NCBI RefSeq assembly: GCF_025961475.1
Contig: NZ_JAOQNS010000001.1
Span: 186,001-250,000, forward strand
Reading direction: 5' to 3'
DNA length: 64,000 nt
From: Rhodobium gokarnense
GTDB taxonomy: Bacteria; Pseudomonadota; Alphaproteobacteria; Rhizobiales; Rhodobiaceae
The notes below the pieces were generated by a model, which saw only the letters and a list, made by a program, of their open reading frames with translations, was not told where the DNA came from and did not search any database. This document shows, piece after piece, positions 16,684-25,751 of the stretch; the first letter of the stretch is position 1; every line of letters begins with the position of its first letter. The position numbers and the translations under genes are program-made.

Positions 16684-17565
16684 ATGGCCGCAACCACGCT
16701 TTCCCTGCCGTTTTCCGGCACCTCCCTCGGCCGCTTCCTGCGCCACCCCGGTTTCCTGATCGGCGCGGTGCTGCTTACCGTGCTGACGGTCCTGGCCGTC
16801 GGCGCGCCGGTATTCGCACCCTATTCGCCGACCAAGACCGACATCATCAACACCCTGGCGCAGCCCTCCGCGGAGCATTGGCTCGGCACCGACCAGCTCG
16901 GCCGCGACGTGCTCTCGCGGCTGATCTGGGGCGCCCGGATCTCGCTGGAGGTGGCGCTCGCCTGCACCGTCCTGTCGCTCGGCATCGGCATGGTCGTCGG
17001 CGGCGCGGCCGGCTTCCTCGGCGGCTGGATCGAGCGGATCACGGTCTCCATCATCGACATCCTGCTCGCCTTTCCCGGCTTCCTCCTGGCGCTGGCGCTG
17101 GTCGCGGCGCGCGGCTCGTCGCTGGAATCGGTGGTGCTGGCGATCTCGCTCTCCTATGCGCCGCGGGTCGCAGCGGTGATGCGCGCCGTCGTCCTGACGA
17201 TCGCGCCGCGCACCTATATCGAGGCCTCGCGTTCGATCGGCATGAGCACGGCGCGCATCCTCTTCCTGCACGTGGTGCCGAACAGCCTGCCGCCGGTCAT
17301 CGTCGTCGCCACCGTCGGCGCGGCGACGGCGATCCTCGGCGAGGCGGGACTCAGCTTCCTCGGCCTCGGCGTGCAGCCGCCGACGCCGACCTGGGGCAAT
17401 GTCATTTCCGACGGCCAGGGCTTTTTGCAGAGCAATCCGTGGATCTCGCTCTCCGCGGGGCTGTTCATCGCCGTCTCGGTGATCGCCCTCAACCTCCTCG
17501 GCGACGGGCTGCGCGACACGCTCGATCCCCAGATGCGGCGCTCCTCCGGCGCCCGGATGCTGTGA
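16684..17565 (+). CDS. ABC transporter permease, DppC type
   Basis: 293 residues. The N-terminal part contains FAPYSPTKTDIINTLAQPSAEHWLGTDQLGRDVLSRLIWGARISL, the typical DppC/OppC GTDxxGRDVxSR motif. The EAA loop is RTYIEASRSIGMSTARILFLHVVPNSLPPV, followed by EAGLSFLGLGVQPPTPTWGNVI. Inner membrane, five to six spans. Three bases separate it from the preceding permease stop. Confidence 0.93.
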   Translation: MAATTLSLPFSGTSLGRFLRHPGFLIGAVLLTVLTVLAVGAPVFAPYSPTKTDIINTLAQPSAEHWLGTDQLGRDVLSRLIWGARISLEVALACTVLSLGIGMVVGGAAGFLGGWIERITVSIIDILLAFPGFLLALALVAARGSSLESVVLAISLSYAPRVAAVMRAVVLTIAPRTYIEASRSIGMSTARILFLHVVPNSLPPVIVVATVGAATAILGEAGLSFLGLGVQPPTPTWGNVISDGQGFLQSNPWISLSAGLFIAVSVIALNLLGDGLRDTLDPQMRRSSGARML

Positions 17566-17575
17566 GGTGGACGCC

Positions 17576-18697
17576 ATGAACGCCGTATCCAAACTGGCCA
17601 GGGCCGTGACCTCGCGCGCTTCCGAAGACGCTTCCACCGCCGACGTTGCCGCGGTCGAGCCCGCCACCACCAGGCCGACCGCCGCACCGGACCGGGTGCG
17701 TCCGGCGCTGGAGCTGCGCGACCTCACCACCGTCTTTCCGGGCGATGCGGAGCCGACGGTCGTCGTCGACCACGTCTCGCTCGCCGTCCGGCCCGGCAGG
17801 ACGCTCGCCGTCGTCGGCGAATCCGGCTCCGGCAAGTCGATGACGTTCCTCTCCGCCCTCGGCCTCGTTCCGCCCGGCGGCAAGGTCAGCGCCGGCGAAT
17901 CCTGGATCGACGGCGCCGACATCCAGCGGCTGCGGCGCGAGGAGGTGCGGCGGCTGCGCGGCGCTTCGATCTCCATGGTGTTCCAGGACCCGCTGACCGC
18001 GCTCAATCCGGTCTTTACCATCGGCCAGCAGATCGTCGAGGTGCTGCGTGCGCACCTTTCGATCGGCCGCAGGGAGGCGCGGGCGCGGGCAGTGGACCTG
18101 TTGCGCAAGGTGCAGATCCCCGATCCGGAGCGGCGCATCGACGACTATCCGCACCAGCTTTCCGGCGGCATGCGCCAGCGGGTGCTGATCGCCATGGCGG
18201 TGGCGCTCGATCCGAAGGTCCTGATCGCCGACGAGCCGACGACGGCGCTCGACGTCACCGTCCAGGCGCAGATCCTCGATCTGCTGGCAAGCCTTCGCGA
18301 GGAACTCGGCATGGCGCTGGTGCTGATCACCCACGATCTCGGCCTCGTTGCCGAATATGCCGACACCGTCGCCGTCATGTATGGCGGGCGGGTGGTGGAG
18401 GCCGGCACCATCGAGGAGGTGTTTTCGGCGCCGCTCCATCCCTATACGCGGGCGCTCTTTCGCAGCATCCCGCGCCTCGATGAAGCCGTCACCGAGCAGT
18501 TGCCGGCAATCGAGGGCCAGCCGCCCAACGTTGCCAAGCTGCCGCCCGGCTGCGCCTTCGAGCCGCGCTGCGACCTCGGCCGTGGCCGCGCCGACTGCTG
18601 CACCGTGCGGCCCCCGCTGGTGCCGGGCGACCGCCCCGGCCACCGCAGCGCCTGCCTGCACGCCGACGAACTCGTCCATGCGGAGGTCCGCCCATGA
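17576..18697 (+). CDS. ABC transporter ATP-binding protein, DppD type
   Basis: 373 residues. Walker A is [12 protein letters not shown], signature [14 protein letters not shown], Walker [12 protein letters not shown], and switch His in LITHDLG. The C-terminal oligopeptide-ABC domain has [20 protein letters not shown], a four-cysteine stretch that in DppD-type ATPases binds an Fe-S cluster. The N terminus is about 40 residues longer than usual (Ala/Thr-rich). ATG 17576 is five bases after GAGGTGG; a GTG at 17567 is in frame but overlaps that site. It ends in an ATGA overlap with the second ATPase. Confidence 0.92.
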   Translation: MNAVSKLARAVTSRASEDASTADVAAVEPATTRPTAAPDRVRPALELRDLTTVFPGDAEPTVVVDHVSLAVRPGRTLAVVGESGSGKSMTFLSALGLVPPGGKVSAGESWIDGADIQRLRREEVRRLRGASISMVFQDPLTALNPVFTIGQQIVEVLRAHLSIGRREARARAVDLLRKVQIPDPERRIDDYPHQLSGGMRQRVLIAMAVALDPKVLIADEPTTALDVTVQAQILDLLASLREELGMALVLITHDLGLVAEYADTVAVMYGGRVVEAGTIEEVFSAPLHPYTRALFRSIPRLDEAVTEQLPAIEGQPPNVAKLPPGCAFEPRCDLGRGRADCCTVRPPLVPGDRPGHRSACLHADELVHAEVRP

Positions 18698-19818
18698 ACC
18701 CGTCAGAGCTTTCCAGCGAGCCGGTGCTGCGGATCGACAATGCGGTGCGCACCTTCGGCGGCGGCCGCAGCCTGTTCGGCAAGAAGGGCCAGGTGGTGCG
18801 CGCCGTCGACGGCGTCTCGCTCACCATCCGGTCCGGCGAGACCCTCGGCCTTGTCGGCGAGAGCGGCTCGGGCAAGAGCACGCTCGGGCGCATCGCCCTG
18901 CGGCTCGTCGAGCCGACGTCCGGCCAGGTGTTCCTTGGCGGGCGGGAGCTGACCGGCATTCCTCCCGGCAAGGCGCGGGCGGCCCGGCGCGACATCCAGA
19001 TGGTGTTCCAGGACCCCTACGGCGCGCTCGATCCGCGTGTCACCATCGGCGAGTCCATTGCCGAGCCGATGAAGGTGCACGGCCTTTGGGATGCGGAAGG
19101 CCCGCGCAAGGTGGCCGGGCTGATGCGCCTCGTCGGGCTCGATCCGGCCGCCTATGGCCGCTATCCGCACCAGTTCTCCGGCGGCCAGCGCCAGCGCATC
19201 GGCATCGCCAGGGCCCTGACCCTCAATCCGAAGGTGCTGGTGCTCGACGAGCCGGTCTCGGCCCTCGACGTCTCGATCCAGGCGCAGATCATCAACCTGT
19301 TGCAGAAGATCCAGCGCGAGCGCGAGCTCTCGTTCCTGTTCATCGCCCACGACCTTGCCGTGGTCCGCCATGTCAGCCACCGCATCATGGTGATGTATCT
19401 CGGCAAGATGGTGGAGCTCGCCTCCAGGGCCTCGCTCTACAGCCGGCCGCTGCACCCCTATACGGTGACGCTGCTTGCCGCCGTACCGATGCCGCGGGTG
19501 CATGGCGCGCCGCAGAAGAAGTCGGCGCTGACCATCGGCGAGATCGGGTCGGCGACCAGGGTGCCGAGCGGCTGCCGGTTCCATCCGCGCTGCTACCGCG
19601 CGGCGCTGATGGCCAAGGCCCCGGGCGTCGAGACGGTCGAGGCCGACGGTCAGGTGCGGCCGGCCTGTTGCGTTCGCCGGGAGCCGGACCTTCAGGCCTT
19701 CGGGGACGACCAGGTCGCCTGCCACTTCCCCGAGATGCCGCAGACCCGCTCAGAGATCGCCGAAGGCGTCCTTGCCGGCATCGGGGTGGCCGGGACGGGA
19801 GCGGTCAAACCGTCATGA
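18694..19818 (+). CDS. ABC transporter ATP-binding protein, DppF type
   Basis: 374 residues. Walker A is [14 protein letters not shown], followed by Q-loop [16 protein letters not shown], signature [15 protein letters not shown], Walker [16 protein letters not shown] and switch His [15 protein letters not shown]. The C-terminal oligopeptide domain contains [23 protein letters not shown] and a later CC pair. It makes the heterodimeric motor with the 17576 product. GGAGG precedes the start, and the start and stop codons are coupled to the genes on both sides (ATGA). Confidence 0.93.
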   Translation: MNPSELSSEPVLRIDNAVRTFGGGRSLFGKKGQVVRAVDGVSLTIRSGETLGLVGESGSGKSTLGRIALRLVEPTSGQVFLGGRELTGIPPGKARAARRDIQMVFQDPYGALDPRVTIGESIAEPMKVHGLWDAEGPRKVAGLMRLVGLDPAAYGRYPHQFSGGQRQRIGIARALTLNPKVLVLDEPVSALDVSIQAQIINLLQKIQRERELSFLFIAHDLAVVRHVSHRIMVMYLGKMVELASRASLYSRPLHPYTVTLLAAVPMPRVHGAPQKKSALTIGEIGSATRVPSGCRFHPRCYRAALMAKAPGVETVEADGQVRPACCVRREPDLQAFGDDQVACHFPEMPQTRSEIAEGVLAGIGVAGTGAVKPS

Positions 19819-20876
19819 CAGCGTCTTTTCGGGCGCTCGCATTGCAATGGGCCGGCCTCGGGGTCCTCTCGGCCGCCGTCATCGCCGTGCTGAAGGCCGT
19901 CCATATGCCCGGCGCGGTCATCCTCGGCGCCATCGTCGCGGCGGTCGCGGTGGCGCTCGCCGGCGCCGAACTGGAACTGCCGAAGGCCTCGTTCCTCGCC
20001 GCCCAGGCGCTGATGGGGGCGATGCTCGCCGGCATGATCGAGGCGTCGATCTTCCGCGACATCGCCGACTACTGGGTGGCGCTCGGCCTGGCGCTCGCCA
20101 CCATGCTCGCGGCGGCCGTCCTGGTCGGCTGGCTGGTGGAGCGCAGCGGCCGGCTGCCGCCCGGCACCGGCACCTGGGGCGCGCTGCCGGGGGCGGCTCC
20201 GGCGATGATCCTGATGGCCGGCGAATTCGGCGGCGACATGCGCTTTGTCGCGGTCATGCAGTATCTCAGGGTGCTGGTGGTGGTGCTGATCGCCTCGCTT
20301 GTCACGCAGGCGCTGTTCCGGATGGTCGATCCAGGGGCGGTCGTTGCCACGGCCAAAGCGGCGGCGCCGTCGCTTGCCGGCTTCGGCGGCACGATCGGGG
20401 TCGCCGTCGTCGGCGCGGTGATCGGCGTCTTTTCAAGGGTCCCGGCCGGCGCCATCATCGGGCCGCTCCTCATTGGCGGTGCGGTCAATATCTGGGCGCC
20501 GGCGGCGCTGCATTTTCCGGGCTGGCTCGCGTGGGCCATCTTCATCGCCATCGGCTGGACCATCGGCCTCAAATTCCGCCGGCAGATGTTCCGCGCGCTC
20601 GTTGCCTCGCTGCCGGTGATGCTGGTGTCGATCCTGTCGCTGGTGCTGCTGTCGGCGATCTCCGCCTGGCTGCTGGTGCTGTTCGCCGACCGCGACCCGG
20701 TGACGGCGTTCCTGGCGACGAGCCCCGGCGGACTTGACACGGTGGCGATCCTGGCCCTTGAAAGCCGGGCCGACGTGGCGTTCGTGCTGACGCTGCAGAC
20801 GCTGAGACTGTTTGCAACCGTGCTTGTCGGCACGGTCATTGCGCGTATCCTGACCAACAAAAGAAAGACCGCGTGA
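19815..20876 (+). CDS. AbrB-family integral membrane protein (AbrB duplication)
   Basis: 353 residues, with eight to ten predicted spans in two similar halves. Each half has a Gly/Ala-Pro-rich segment: GTGTWGALPGAAPAMILMAGEFGGDMRFVAVMQYLRVLVVVL in the first, FLATSPGGLDTVAILALESRADVAFVLTLQTLRLFATVL in the second. The PGG/PGA-x(n)-ADVAFV-LQxLR pattern is the AbrB membrane family, often mislabelled ammonia monooxygenase. Family function is poorly known. Its ATGA coupling to the ABC ATPase ties it to uptake or efflux of the same compound. GTGA at its end couples it to the regulator gene. Confidence 0.82.
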   Translation: MTASFRALALQWAGLGVLSAAVIAVLKAVHMPGAVILGAIVAAVAVALAGAELELPKASFLAAQALMGAMLAGMIEASIFRDIADYWVALGLALATMLAAAVLVGWLVERSGRLPPGTGTWGALPGAAPAMILMAGEFGGDMRFVAVMQYLRVLVVVLIASLVTQALFRMVDPGAVVATAKAAAPSLAGFGGTIGVAVVGAVIGVFSRVPAGAIIGPLLIGGAVNIWAPAALHFPGWLAWAIFIAIGWTIGLKFRRQMFRALVASLPVMLVSILSLVLLSAISAWLLVLFADRDPVTAFLATSPGGLDTVAILALESRADVAFVLTLQTLRLFATVLVGTVIARILTNKRKTA

Positions 20877-20908
20877 ACGCGGTCCTCCGCAAGAGGGAGA
20901 AAACCACC

Positions 20909-21643
20909 ATGCCCGAGACCGCGACCCAGACACCGCGGGCGTCCGGCACCACCGACGACATCGTCGATGCCGTGCGCCAGCTCATCCTCGACGGTCTCCT
21001 GGCGCCGGGCGAGAAGCTGAAGGAAATGGAGCTGGCGTCGCGCTTCAGCGTCTCCCGCACGCCGGTGCGCGAGGCGCTTGCCGCGCTCGAAAACGAGGGG
21101 CTGCTGACCTACGAGATGCACCGCGGCTATACGGTGCGCCAGTTCAGCATGAAGGACCTCCTGGAGAGCTACGAGATGCGGGCGCTGCTGGAGGGCCATA
21201 GCTGCCGGATCGCGGCGGAGCGCGGCCTGCTGCCGGAACTCGACCGCCAGCTCTCGCAATGCCTCGACCGCAGCGAGGCGATCCTCGATGCCGCCAGCGC
21301 GCTGTCGCCGGAGGAGGTGAAGACCTGGCACGAGCTCAACATCCGCTTCCACGGCCTTCTGCTGCAGGCCGTGGACAGCAACATGTTCGAGCGCATCGCC
21401 CGCTCGGTCTACCGGGTGCCGCGGATCTTCGACGTCGTCCACATCGCCTCGGACGTGGAGTCGCTGAAGCGCTATGCCAAGGAGCACCGGCGCATCTACG
21501 AGGCCATCAAGCTGCGCCAGAGCCAGCGGGCCGAGTTCCTGATGCGCGAACACGTCCAGAACGGCTACGACATCATCTCCGAGGCGATGGCGGCGGCCGA
21601 GCGTAACGATCCCCGCCGGCTCATCTGGCCGCATGTGGTGTGA
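20909..21643 (+). CDS. GntR-family transcriptional regulator (FCD subfamily)
   Basis: 244 residues. The winged helix (DDIVDAVRQLILDGLLAPGEKLKEMELASRFSVSRTPVREALAALENEGLL) occupies residues 15-70. The all-helical FCD effector domain follows, with metal/ligand-type residues in ELNIRFHGLLLQAVDSN and KEHRRIYEAIKLR. GAGGGAG lies about 10 bases before ATG 20909; a GTG at 20873 overlapping the previous stop is an alternative. As the last gene of the Dpp-type operon it probably autoregulates through the palindrome at 14119. Confidence 0.9.
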   Translation: MPETATQTPRASGTTDDIVDAVRQLILDGLLAPGEKLKEMELASRFSVSRTPVREALAALENEGLLTYEMHRGYTVRQFSMKDLLESYEMRALLEGHSCRIAAERGLLPELDRQLSQCLDRSEAILDAASALSPEEVKTWHELNIRFHGLLLQAVDSNMFERIARSVYRVPRIFDVVHIASDVESLKRYAKEHRRIYEAIKLRQSQRAEFLMREHVQNGYDIISEAMAAAERNDPRRLIWPHVV

Positions 21644-21660
21644 CCTAAAGGATCACCGCG

Positions 21661-21680
21661 GGCATCGACCTCCCGATGCC
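21661..21680 (+). terminator. Weak terminator-like hairpin after the GntR gene
   Basis: GGCATCG-ACCTCC-CGATGCC, seven perfect pairs, 17 bases after the stop. Only two T residues follow, so termination may be inefficient. Confidence 0.35.
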
Positions 21681-21748
21681 TTGAGGCGCCCTCGCGGCTG
21701 CGCGTCTCTCTCACATGATCCGGCGGCGTCCCGCCCTTTGCAGCCCGG

Positions 21749-23482
21749 TCAGTCGGCCGTCGTGACCGGTGAAGCCGCCCTCTGCCGCGCGTAAGGCGCG
21801 CCGAGGGGCCGGCGGCCGGCGACATAGGGCGCGTTCTCTTCGTCGGCGTCGGAGGCGTCCTCGTAGACGTTCCTGGGCGGCGCGACGACGGCGTCGCGGC
21901 CCCTGGCAAAGCTCTGCTCGCGGACGATCAGCCGGTAGGCCTTGTTGAGGGTCATTGCGCGCCCGGCCGAGGGATAGAGCAGCACGGCGACGTCGTCCTT
22001 CAGGGCATCGAGCATCTCCGGGCGCAACTTGCCGGCCTCGTCGAAGAACTTTTCGATGATCTCGCGGTTGTTGCGGAATTCGTCGCCGGCGCCGTTGTTT
22101 TTCAGATAGTAGGCATATTCCGGCTCGCCGTCGGCGCGGATCGGATCCGGCACGCCGCGAAGGCCCTTTTCGGTCCAGTGGTACCAGCCGCCCTTATGGG
22201 CGCCGGCGCCGAGCTTGCGGGAAAACGCAAAGACGTCGTCGTCGGTGACCCCGACGCCGCCGTGGCAGCCCATGCAGAAGACGGTCTCCTCGAAGGTCTG
22301 CGGCCTGAGGCTGCCGTCGGCGGCCTCGATGAAGGCCTGCAGGCGCCAGCCGGTGCCGTTGGAGATGCCGTGTTCGGAATCGCCGAAGAAGAGGGCGATG
22401 CGGTCGGGGAAGTCGGCCCGTTCCTTGGCCTCGGCGAGGTGGCCCTCCTCGCGGTCGGCATAGGTCTGCCACCGGGTCTTCACCATGTAGCGGACCTCCT
22501 TCATGTGCGGCGCCATCTTCACCTCGCCGGTGGCGTCGTCGATGTCGATGTAACGCACGGTGTGGAGGAATTCCGTACCGAGCGGATAGAGCCCGGCGGC
22601 GAGCGGTGCCTCGCCCGCCTCCTGCAACGCCTTGGCGGCGCCGACAAAGGACATGTTGCGGCCGTCCAGCGGCGCCCAGTCATAGGTCACCTCAGTGGCC
22701 GTGCCGAGGCTTCCGTCGCGGTCGAGGTCGACGCCGTAGCGGGTCTCGTCGGTGGCCTCGATCGGCACATTGCGGCGGGCGATCAGGGCTTCGACGATGG
22801 CAAGGTTGAGCTTGTAGACGGCAAGGTCGGTGCTGCCCGAGGCATTCTGCCGGTAGGGCGCGGCAAGGCGGATCAGCACGTCGTCGGTTGAGCCGTTGGT
22901 CGGCCAGAAGCCGCCCGGCAGCGGCGCATAGGCAAAGGCGCGCCAGCCCGTGGGCGTGCCGGCCGGATCGCGGTCGAAACCGTCGTCGTCGAAGGCGAAA
23001 TGGCAGTCGGGGACGAAGCCGCTCCATGTGCCGTCGCCGTCGGCGTCCCAGCCGGCCGGCAGGTCGGCGAGTTTTTTGGCGAGCGCGAGGCCACCATCGG
23101 CGGTCCGGTAGTTGTCGGTGCGGATGTAGGCGAGGATGTCGGCGTCGCTGGTCGCTGCGACTTCGGCGGAGCGGTCCCTGAAGAGGTTCGTCCAGGGATT
23201 TTTGAGCGCCGGCGCCGGCAGGGCGTAGCTCATCTGCAGGTCGTCGTCGTGGATCCAGGTGGGTGCGCGCGAGCGCGCATGGCAGGTGAAGCAGGGATTG
23301 TGCACGCGGTGCGCGTCGTCGACGATCTTCGTGTAGCACTGGCTCGGGATATAGGCGGTCGGATTGTGCAGCGTCTTGTCGGTAAGGTCCGCGGCGACCG
23401 CGCCGGTCGCAAATCCCATGAGCGCGAGGACGGCCGTTGCCGAGAGAAGGGCCGCGACGCGGGTCTGCCGGTGCTTCGTCAT
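21749..23482 (-). CDS. Exported diheme cytochrome c-type protein of unknown function
   Basis: 577 residues with a Sec signal peptide (VAALLSATAVLALMGFATGAVA-AD, cleavage near 30). It has two CxxCH heme sites: CFTCH at 64-68 and CMGCH at 403-407. Two DxDxDG stretches (DADGDG near 146, DLDRDG near 252) look like calcium loops. Between the hemes lies a large domain with aromatic and Asp-rich segments that I do not recognise. It should be a periplasmic electron carrier or redox enzyme. Its position 46 bases after an exported rubredoxin gene suggests electron transfer between the two. It is not a peroxidase or a standard c4/c5 cytochrome by layout. Confidence 0.78.
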   Translation of the reverse strand: MTKHRQTRVAALLSATAVLALMGFATGAVAADLTDKTLHNPTAYIPSQCYTKIVDDAHRVHNPCFTCHARSRAPTWIHDDDLQMSYALPAPALKNPWTNLFRDRSAEVAATSDADILAYIRTDNYRTADGGLALAKKLADLPAGWDADGDGTWSGFVPDCHFAFDDDGFDRDPAGTPTGWRAFAYAPLPGGFWPTNGSTDDVLIRLAAPYRQNASGSTDLAVYKLNLAIVEALIARRNVPIEATDETRYGVDLDRDGSLGTATEVTYDWAPLDGRNMSFVGAAKALQEAGEAPLAAGLYPLGTEFLHTVRYIDIDDATGEVKMAPHMKEVRYMVKTRWQTYADREEGHLAEAKERADFPDRIALFFGDSEHGISNGTGWRLQAFIEAADGSLRPQTFEETVFCMGCHGGVGVTDDDVFAFSRKLGAGAHKGGWYHWTEKGLRGVPDPIRADGEPEYAYYLKNNGAGDEFRNNREIIEKFFDEAGKLRPEMLDALKDDVAVLLYPSAGRAMTLNKAYRLIVREQSFARGRDAVVAPPRNVYEDASDADEENAPYVAGRRPLGAPYARQRAASPVTTAD

Positions 23483-23528
23483 CTCAAAAACCTCCCGCCG
23501 GCATCCGGCGCTTTCTCAAAACAGGGGC

Positions 23529-23879
23529 TCATGCCTTTACCCAGACTTCGACCCAGTCGCCGATCGGTTCGAAATCGCGTTTCGGATCGTTGCAGATCGG
23601 GCAGATCCAGTCGTCCGGCAGGTCCTCGAAGGCAACGCCCGGCGGGATCGGCCTGTCGAGGTCGCGTACGTTGAGGTCGCCGACCGACGGGTCGTAGACA
23701 TAGGGCTCGCACTCCTCGTTGGTGCATTCCCATTTCTGCAGCCGCTTCAGCACCATGCCCGGTTCCGGCGGGGGGGCGGACAGCGAGGCGGCCGTCGCCT
23801 GGCGGGCCAGGAGGGGGCCGAGGAACAGCGCCGCCAGGATTTTTATCGCACCGCGGCGCGACAGTGTTCCGTGCATCAT
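23529..23879 (-). CDS. Exported rubredoxin-domain protein
   Basis: 116 residues. The N terminus [21 protein letters not shown] has a twin-arginine-like motif and a hydrophobic run ending near ATAAS. The rest is a rubredoxin fold: [39 protein letters not shown] and a closing F. Iron-ligand cysteines are C52, C57, C93 and C96; the first pair is spaced CX4C instead of the normal CX2C. Rubredoxins are usually cytoplasmic, so export is unusual. The ATG pair at 23879/23876 follows AGGA; upstream ATGs exist in frame but lack a better ribosome-binding site. Lies between phoX-like and diheme genes on the same strand. Confidence 0.82.
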   Translation of the reverse strand: MMHGTLSRRGAIKILAALFLGPLLARQATAASLSAPPPEPGMVLKRLQKWECTNEECEPYVYDPSVGDLNVRDLDRPIPPGVAFEDLPDDWICPICNDPKRDFEPIGDWVEVWVKA

Positions 23880-23929
23880 GACGTCCTGCTCCATTACGCG
23901 AGACATCCGGTCCATCCGTCAGGCATGCG

Positions 23930-23985
23930 GGCGGCCGGGAGTGTCTCCCGACCGCCGAATGTGTCGTCCGGTCAATCGTGACCGG
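23930..23985 (-). other. Two tandem hairpins between phoX-like and rubredoxin genes
   Basis: Reading the minus strand, CCGGTCA-CGAT-TGACCGG (23985-23968) is followed by a 12-pair stem (23956-23930) with an ACA loop and a single G-U pair. No T-run follows either. They may attenuate read-through or protect the phoX message 3' end, giving less of the two redox genes than of the phosphatase. Confidence 0.65.
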
Positions 23986-23993
23986 TAGGTCGC

Positions 23994-25751
23994 CTACTTC
24001 TCGGCGATCGCCGGGAACGGGCCGACATAGCCGATATAGGCGCGGGCGTCGGCGGCGTCGGAGAGCTTGTCCTGGTCGGATTCGCCATAGGGGTGCTGGA
24101 TGACGGCGATCAGGTAGCCGTGGCCGTTGATGTCGCCATACCAGTAGGGCGAGGTGGTCTCCGAGCCATACGGGGTCGTCATGATCCGCGTCAGCTCCTT
24201 GCTGTCCATATTGTAGGCCCAGATGGCATCGTTCTGGTGGCCGGAGCCGGTGTCCTCGCCGATGATCAGGGTGCGGGTGCCCTTGACGAAGGTCAGGTTG
24301 TCCGGGTTGGCGATGGCGTCGACGTCGCAGCTGTTGCCGGCATAGGGGCTGCCGTCCTCGTAGGAGGTTTCCTTGCCTTCGACGACCGAGCGGATGGTGC
24401 TGGCGACCATGTCGCCGTCGATGTCGAGCTCGTAGACGGCGCCGCACTTGTTGGAGCCGACCTTGATGTCGTTGCGCCCGCCCTTGTCGTATTTGTCGGT
24501 CGCCTTGCCGTTCTTGGCGTTGTCTTCCATGCCGCGTTCGACGGAGGAGATCGCCAGATAGAGCTTGGACGTCGCCGGATCGAAGGTGATGCCTTCCATC
24601 TTGCGGAACTCGGTGGTGGCGCCCATCATCGAGGCGTAGCGGCGGGTCTCGAGCCGCGAGGCGGCCAGTTCCATGCCGTCCTTGACCTTCAGGCACTCCG
24701 CGGCGCCCTCGGCGTTGGAGCCCATGAAGCCCTCGCCGCAGGTGCCGTCCTCGGCCATCTCGCCGACCTCGAAGATGTCGGAGAACTTGGTGCCGGCCTC
24801 GATCAGCTTCTGCACCGACGCGTCGTCGGCGTGGCCGAGGTCAATCCAGGAAAGGTCGGCGGCGCCGGCGCCCTCGTCGGAGGTCTGGGTCCACTTGGCG
24901 GCATAGAGCGTGCCGGCGGACAGGTCGCCCGCGGTGTCGGCCACGAACCGGAACAGGCCCACATTGGTGCCGTCGTCGGAGATGTAGACGGTCTTTTCGT
25001 CCGGCATGACATAGCCGAGCTCGACAGCGACGCGGCCGGTGGCAAAATGCTTCTGCGGGGTCGCGGTGCCGTCCTCGGCGACGGTCACTTCGGTCACGAA
25101 GCCGTAGCGGTAGGGATTGTAGGCGGCGCGGAAGTCATCGACCGTCATGTCGGAGAGATTGAGGCCGAAATAGCGGACCATCGGCTTGTTGTAGTCGTCG
25201 ATGTCCTCGATCGTCTTGGCGTCCTCGATGGCGCGGGCGTCGGCCGGATACTCTTCGGACCCCAGATGGGTGCCCCAGGGGGTCACCGAGCCGGCGCACG
25301 GCACCCACAGGCCGCCGAAGGCCGAAAAATCGACCGGCTTGGTGGAGACGACCGTCAGCAGGCCGTCCTCGCCCTGCTTCAGCTCGCTCACATACATGGC
25401 GCCCGGGCGCGACTCGAAATGGCTGACGGAGAACAGCTTGCCGCCGACCGGCAGCAGCGAGGTGAAGTCGGCGTCGACCGAGACGTGGATCGAGCCGTCC
25501 TCGTTCTTGACCGGGTTGCCGTCCTTGTCGGTGAGGATGCCGACGTCCATGTCGCCGGAGCGCATGAGGACGTGGTAGCCGATCTTGTGCTCGGTGCCGT
25601 CGACGGTGACGGCCTCGGAGGCGACCGCGGCGCGCTTCTCGGTATCGGTCTCAGGGAACTTGACCGGCGAGAAGGACATCTCGGCAGCAAAGGCGGCCGT
25701 GGAAAGCCCCGTCAGCACCGTGGTGCACAGGAGCAGAGAGCGAATGGTCAT
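23994..25751 (-). CDS. phoX: PhoX-family (DUF839) exported alkaline phosphatase-like protein
   Basis: 585 residues with a Sec-type signal peptide (MTIRSLLLCTTVLTGLSTAAFA-AE). DUF839/PhoX landmarks are LWVPCAGSVTPWGTHLGSEEY near residue 150 (Cys and Glu expected at the iron-calcium centre), RKMEGITFDPATSKLYLAISS near 380, KCGAVYELDID and IANPDNLTFVKGTRTLIIGEDT near 490. PhoX enzymes release phosphate from organic esters in the periplasm using iron and calcium. Many PhoX proteins carry a Tat signal; this one does not show twin arginines. ATG 25751 follows GGGGTG. A Pho-box-like site lies 118 bases upstream, supporting phosphate control. Symbol given by family, not proven orthology. Confidence 0.85.
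   Translation of the reverse strand: MTIRSLLLCTTVLTGLSTAAFAAEMSFSPVKFPETDTEKRAAVASEAVTVDGTEHKIGYHVLMRSGDMDVGILTDKDGNPVKNEDGSIHVSVDADFTSLLPVGGKLFSVSHFESRPGAMYVSELKQGEDGLLTVVSTKPVDFSAFGGLWVPCAGSVTPWGTHLGSEEYPADARAIEDAKTIEDIDDYNKPMVRYFGLNLSDMTVDDFRAAYNPYRYGFVTEVTVAEDGTATPQKHFATGRVAVELGYVMPDEKTVYISDDGTNVGLFRFVADTAGDLSAGTLYAAKWTQTSDEGAGAADLSWIDLGHADDASVQKLIEAGTKFSDIFEVGEMAEDGTCGEGFMGSNAEGAAECLKVKDGMELAASRLETRRYASMMGATTEFRKMEGITFDPATSKLYLAISSVERGMEDNAKNGKATDKYDKGGRNDIKVGSNKCGAVYELDIDGDMVASTIRSVVEGKETSYEDGSPYAGNSCDVDAIANPDNLTFVKGTRTLIIGEDTGSGHQNDAIWAYNMDSKELTRIMTTPYGSETTSPYWYGDINGHGYLIAVIQHPYGESDQDKLSDAADARAYIGYVGPFPAIAEK

Noticed and set aside
15712-18138. 808-codon minus-strand frame under the Dpp-type operon
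   Set aside because: Same shadow effect; the plus strand carries two permeases and an ATPase with all motifs.
18348-20876. 842-codon open frame on the plus strand across both Dpp ATPase genes into the AbrB gene
   Set aside because: Only the part from 19815 has a family match and a coupled start. The rest is Arg/Pro/Ala-rich and lies out of frame over two textbook ATPases; it is open only because of high GC.
23479-24696. 405-codon minus-strand frame overlapping the end of phoX and the rubredoxin gene
   Set aside because: Out-of-frame reading of both genes; His/Arg-rich with no motif.
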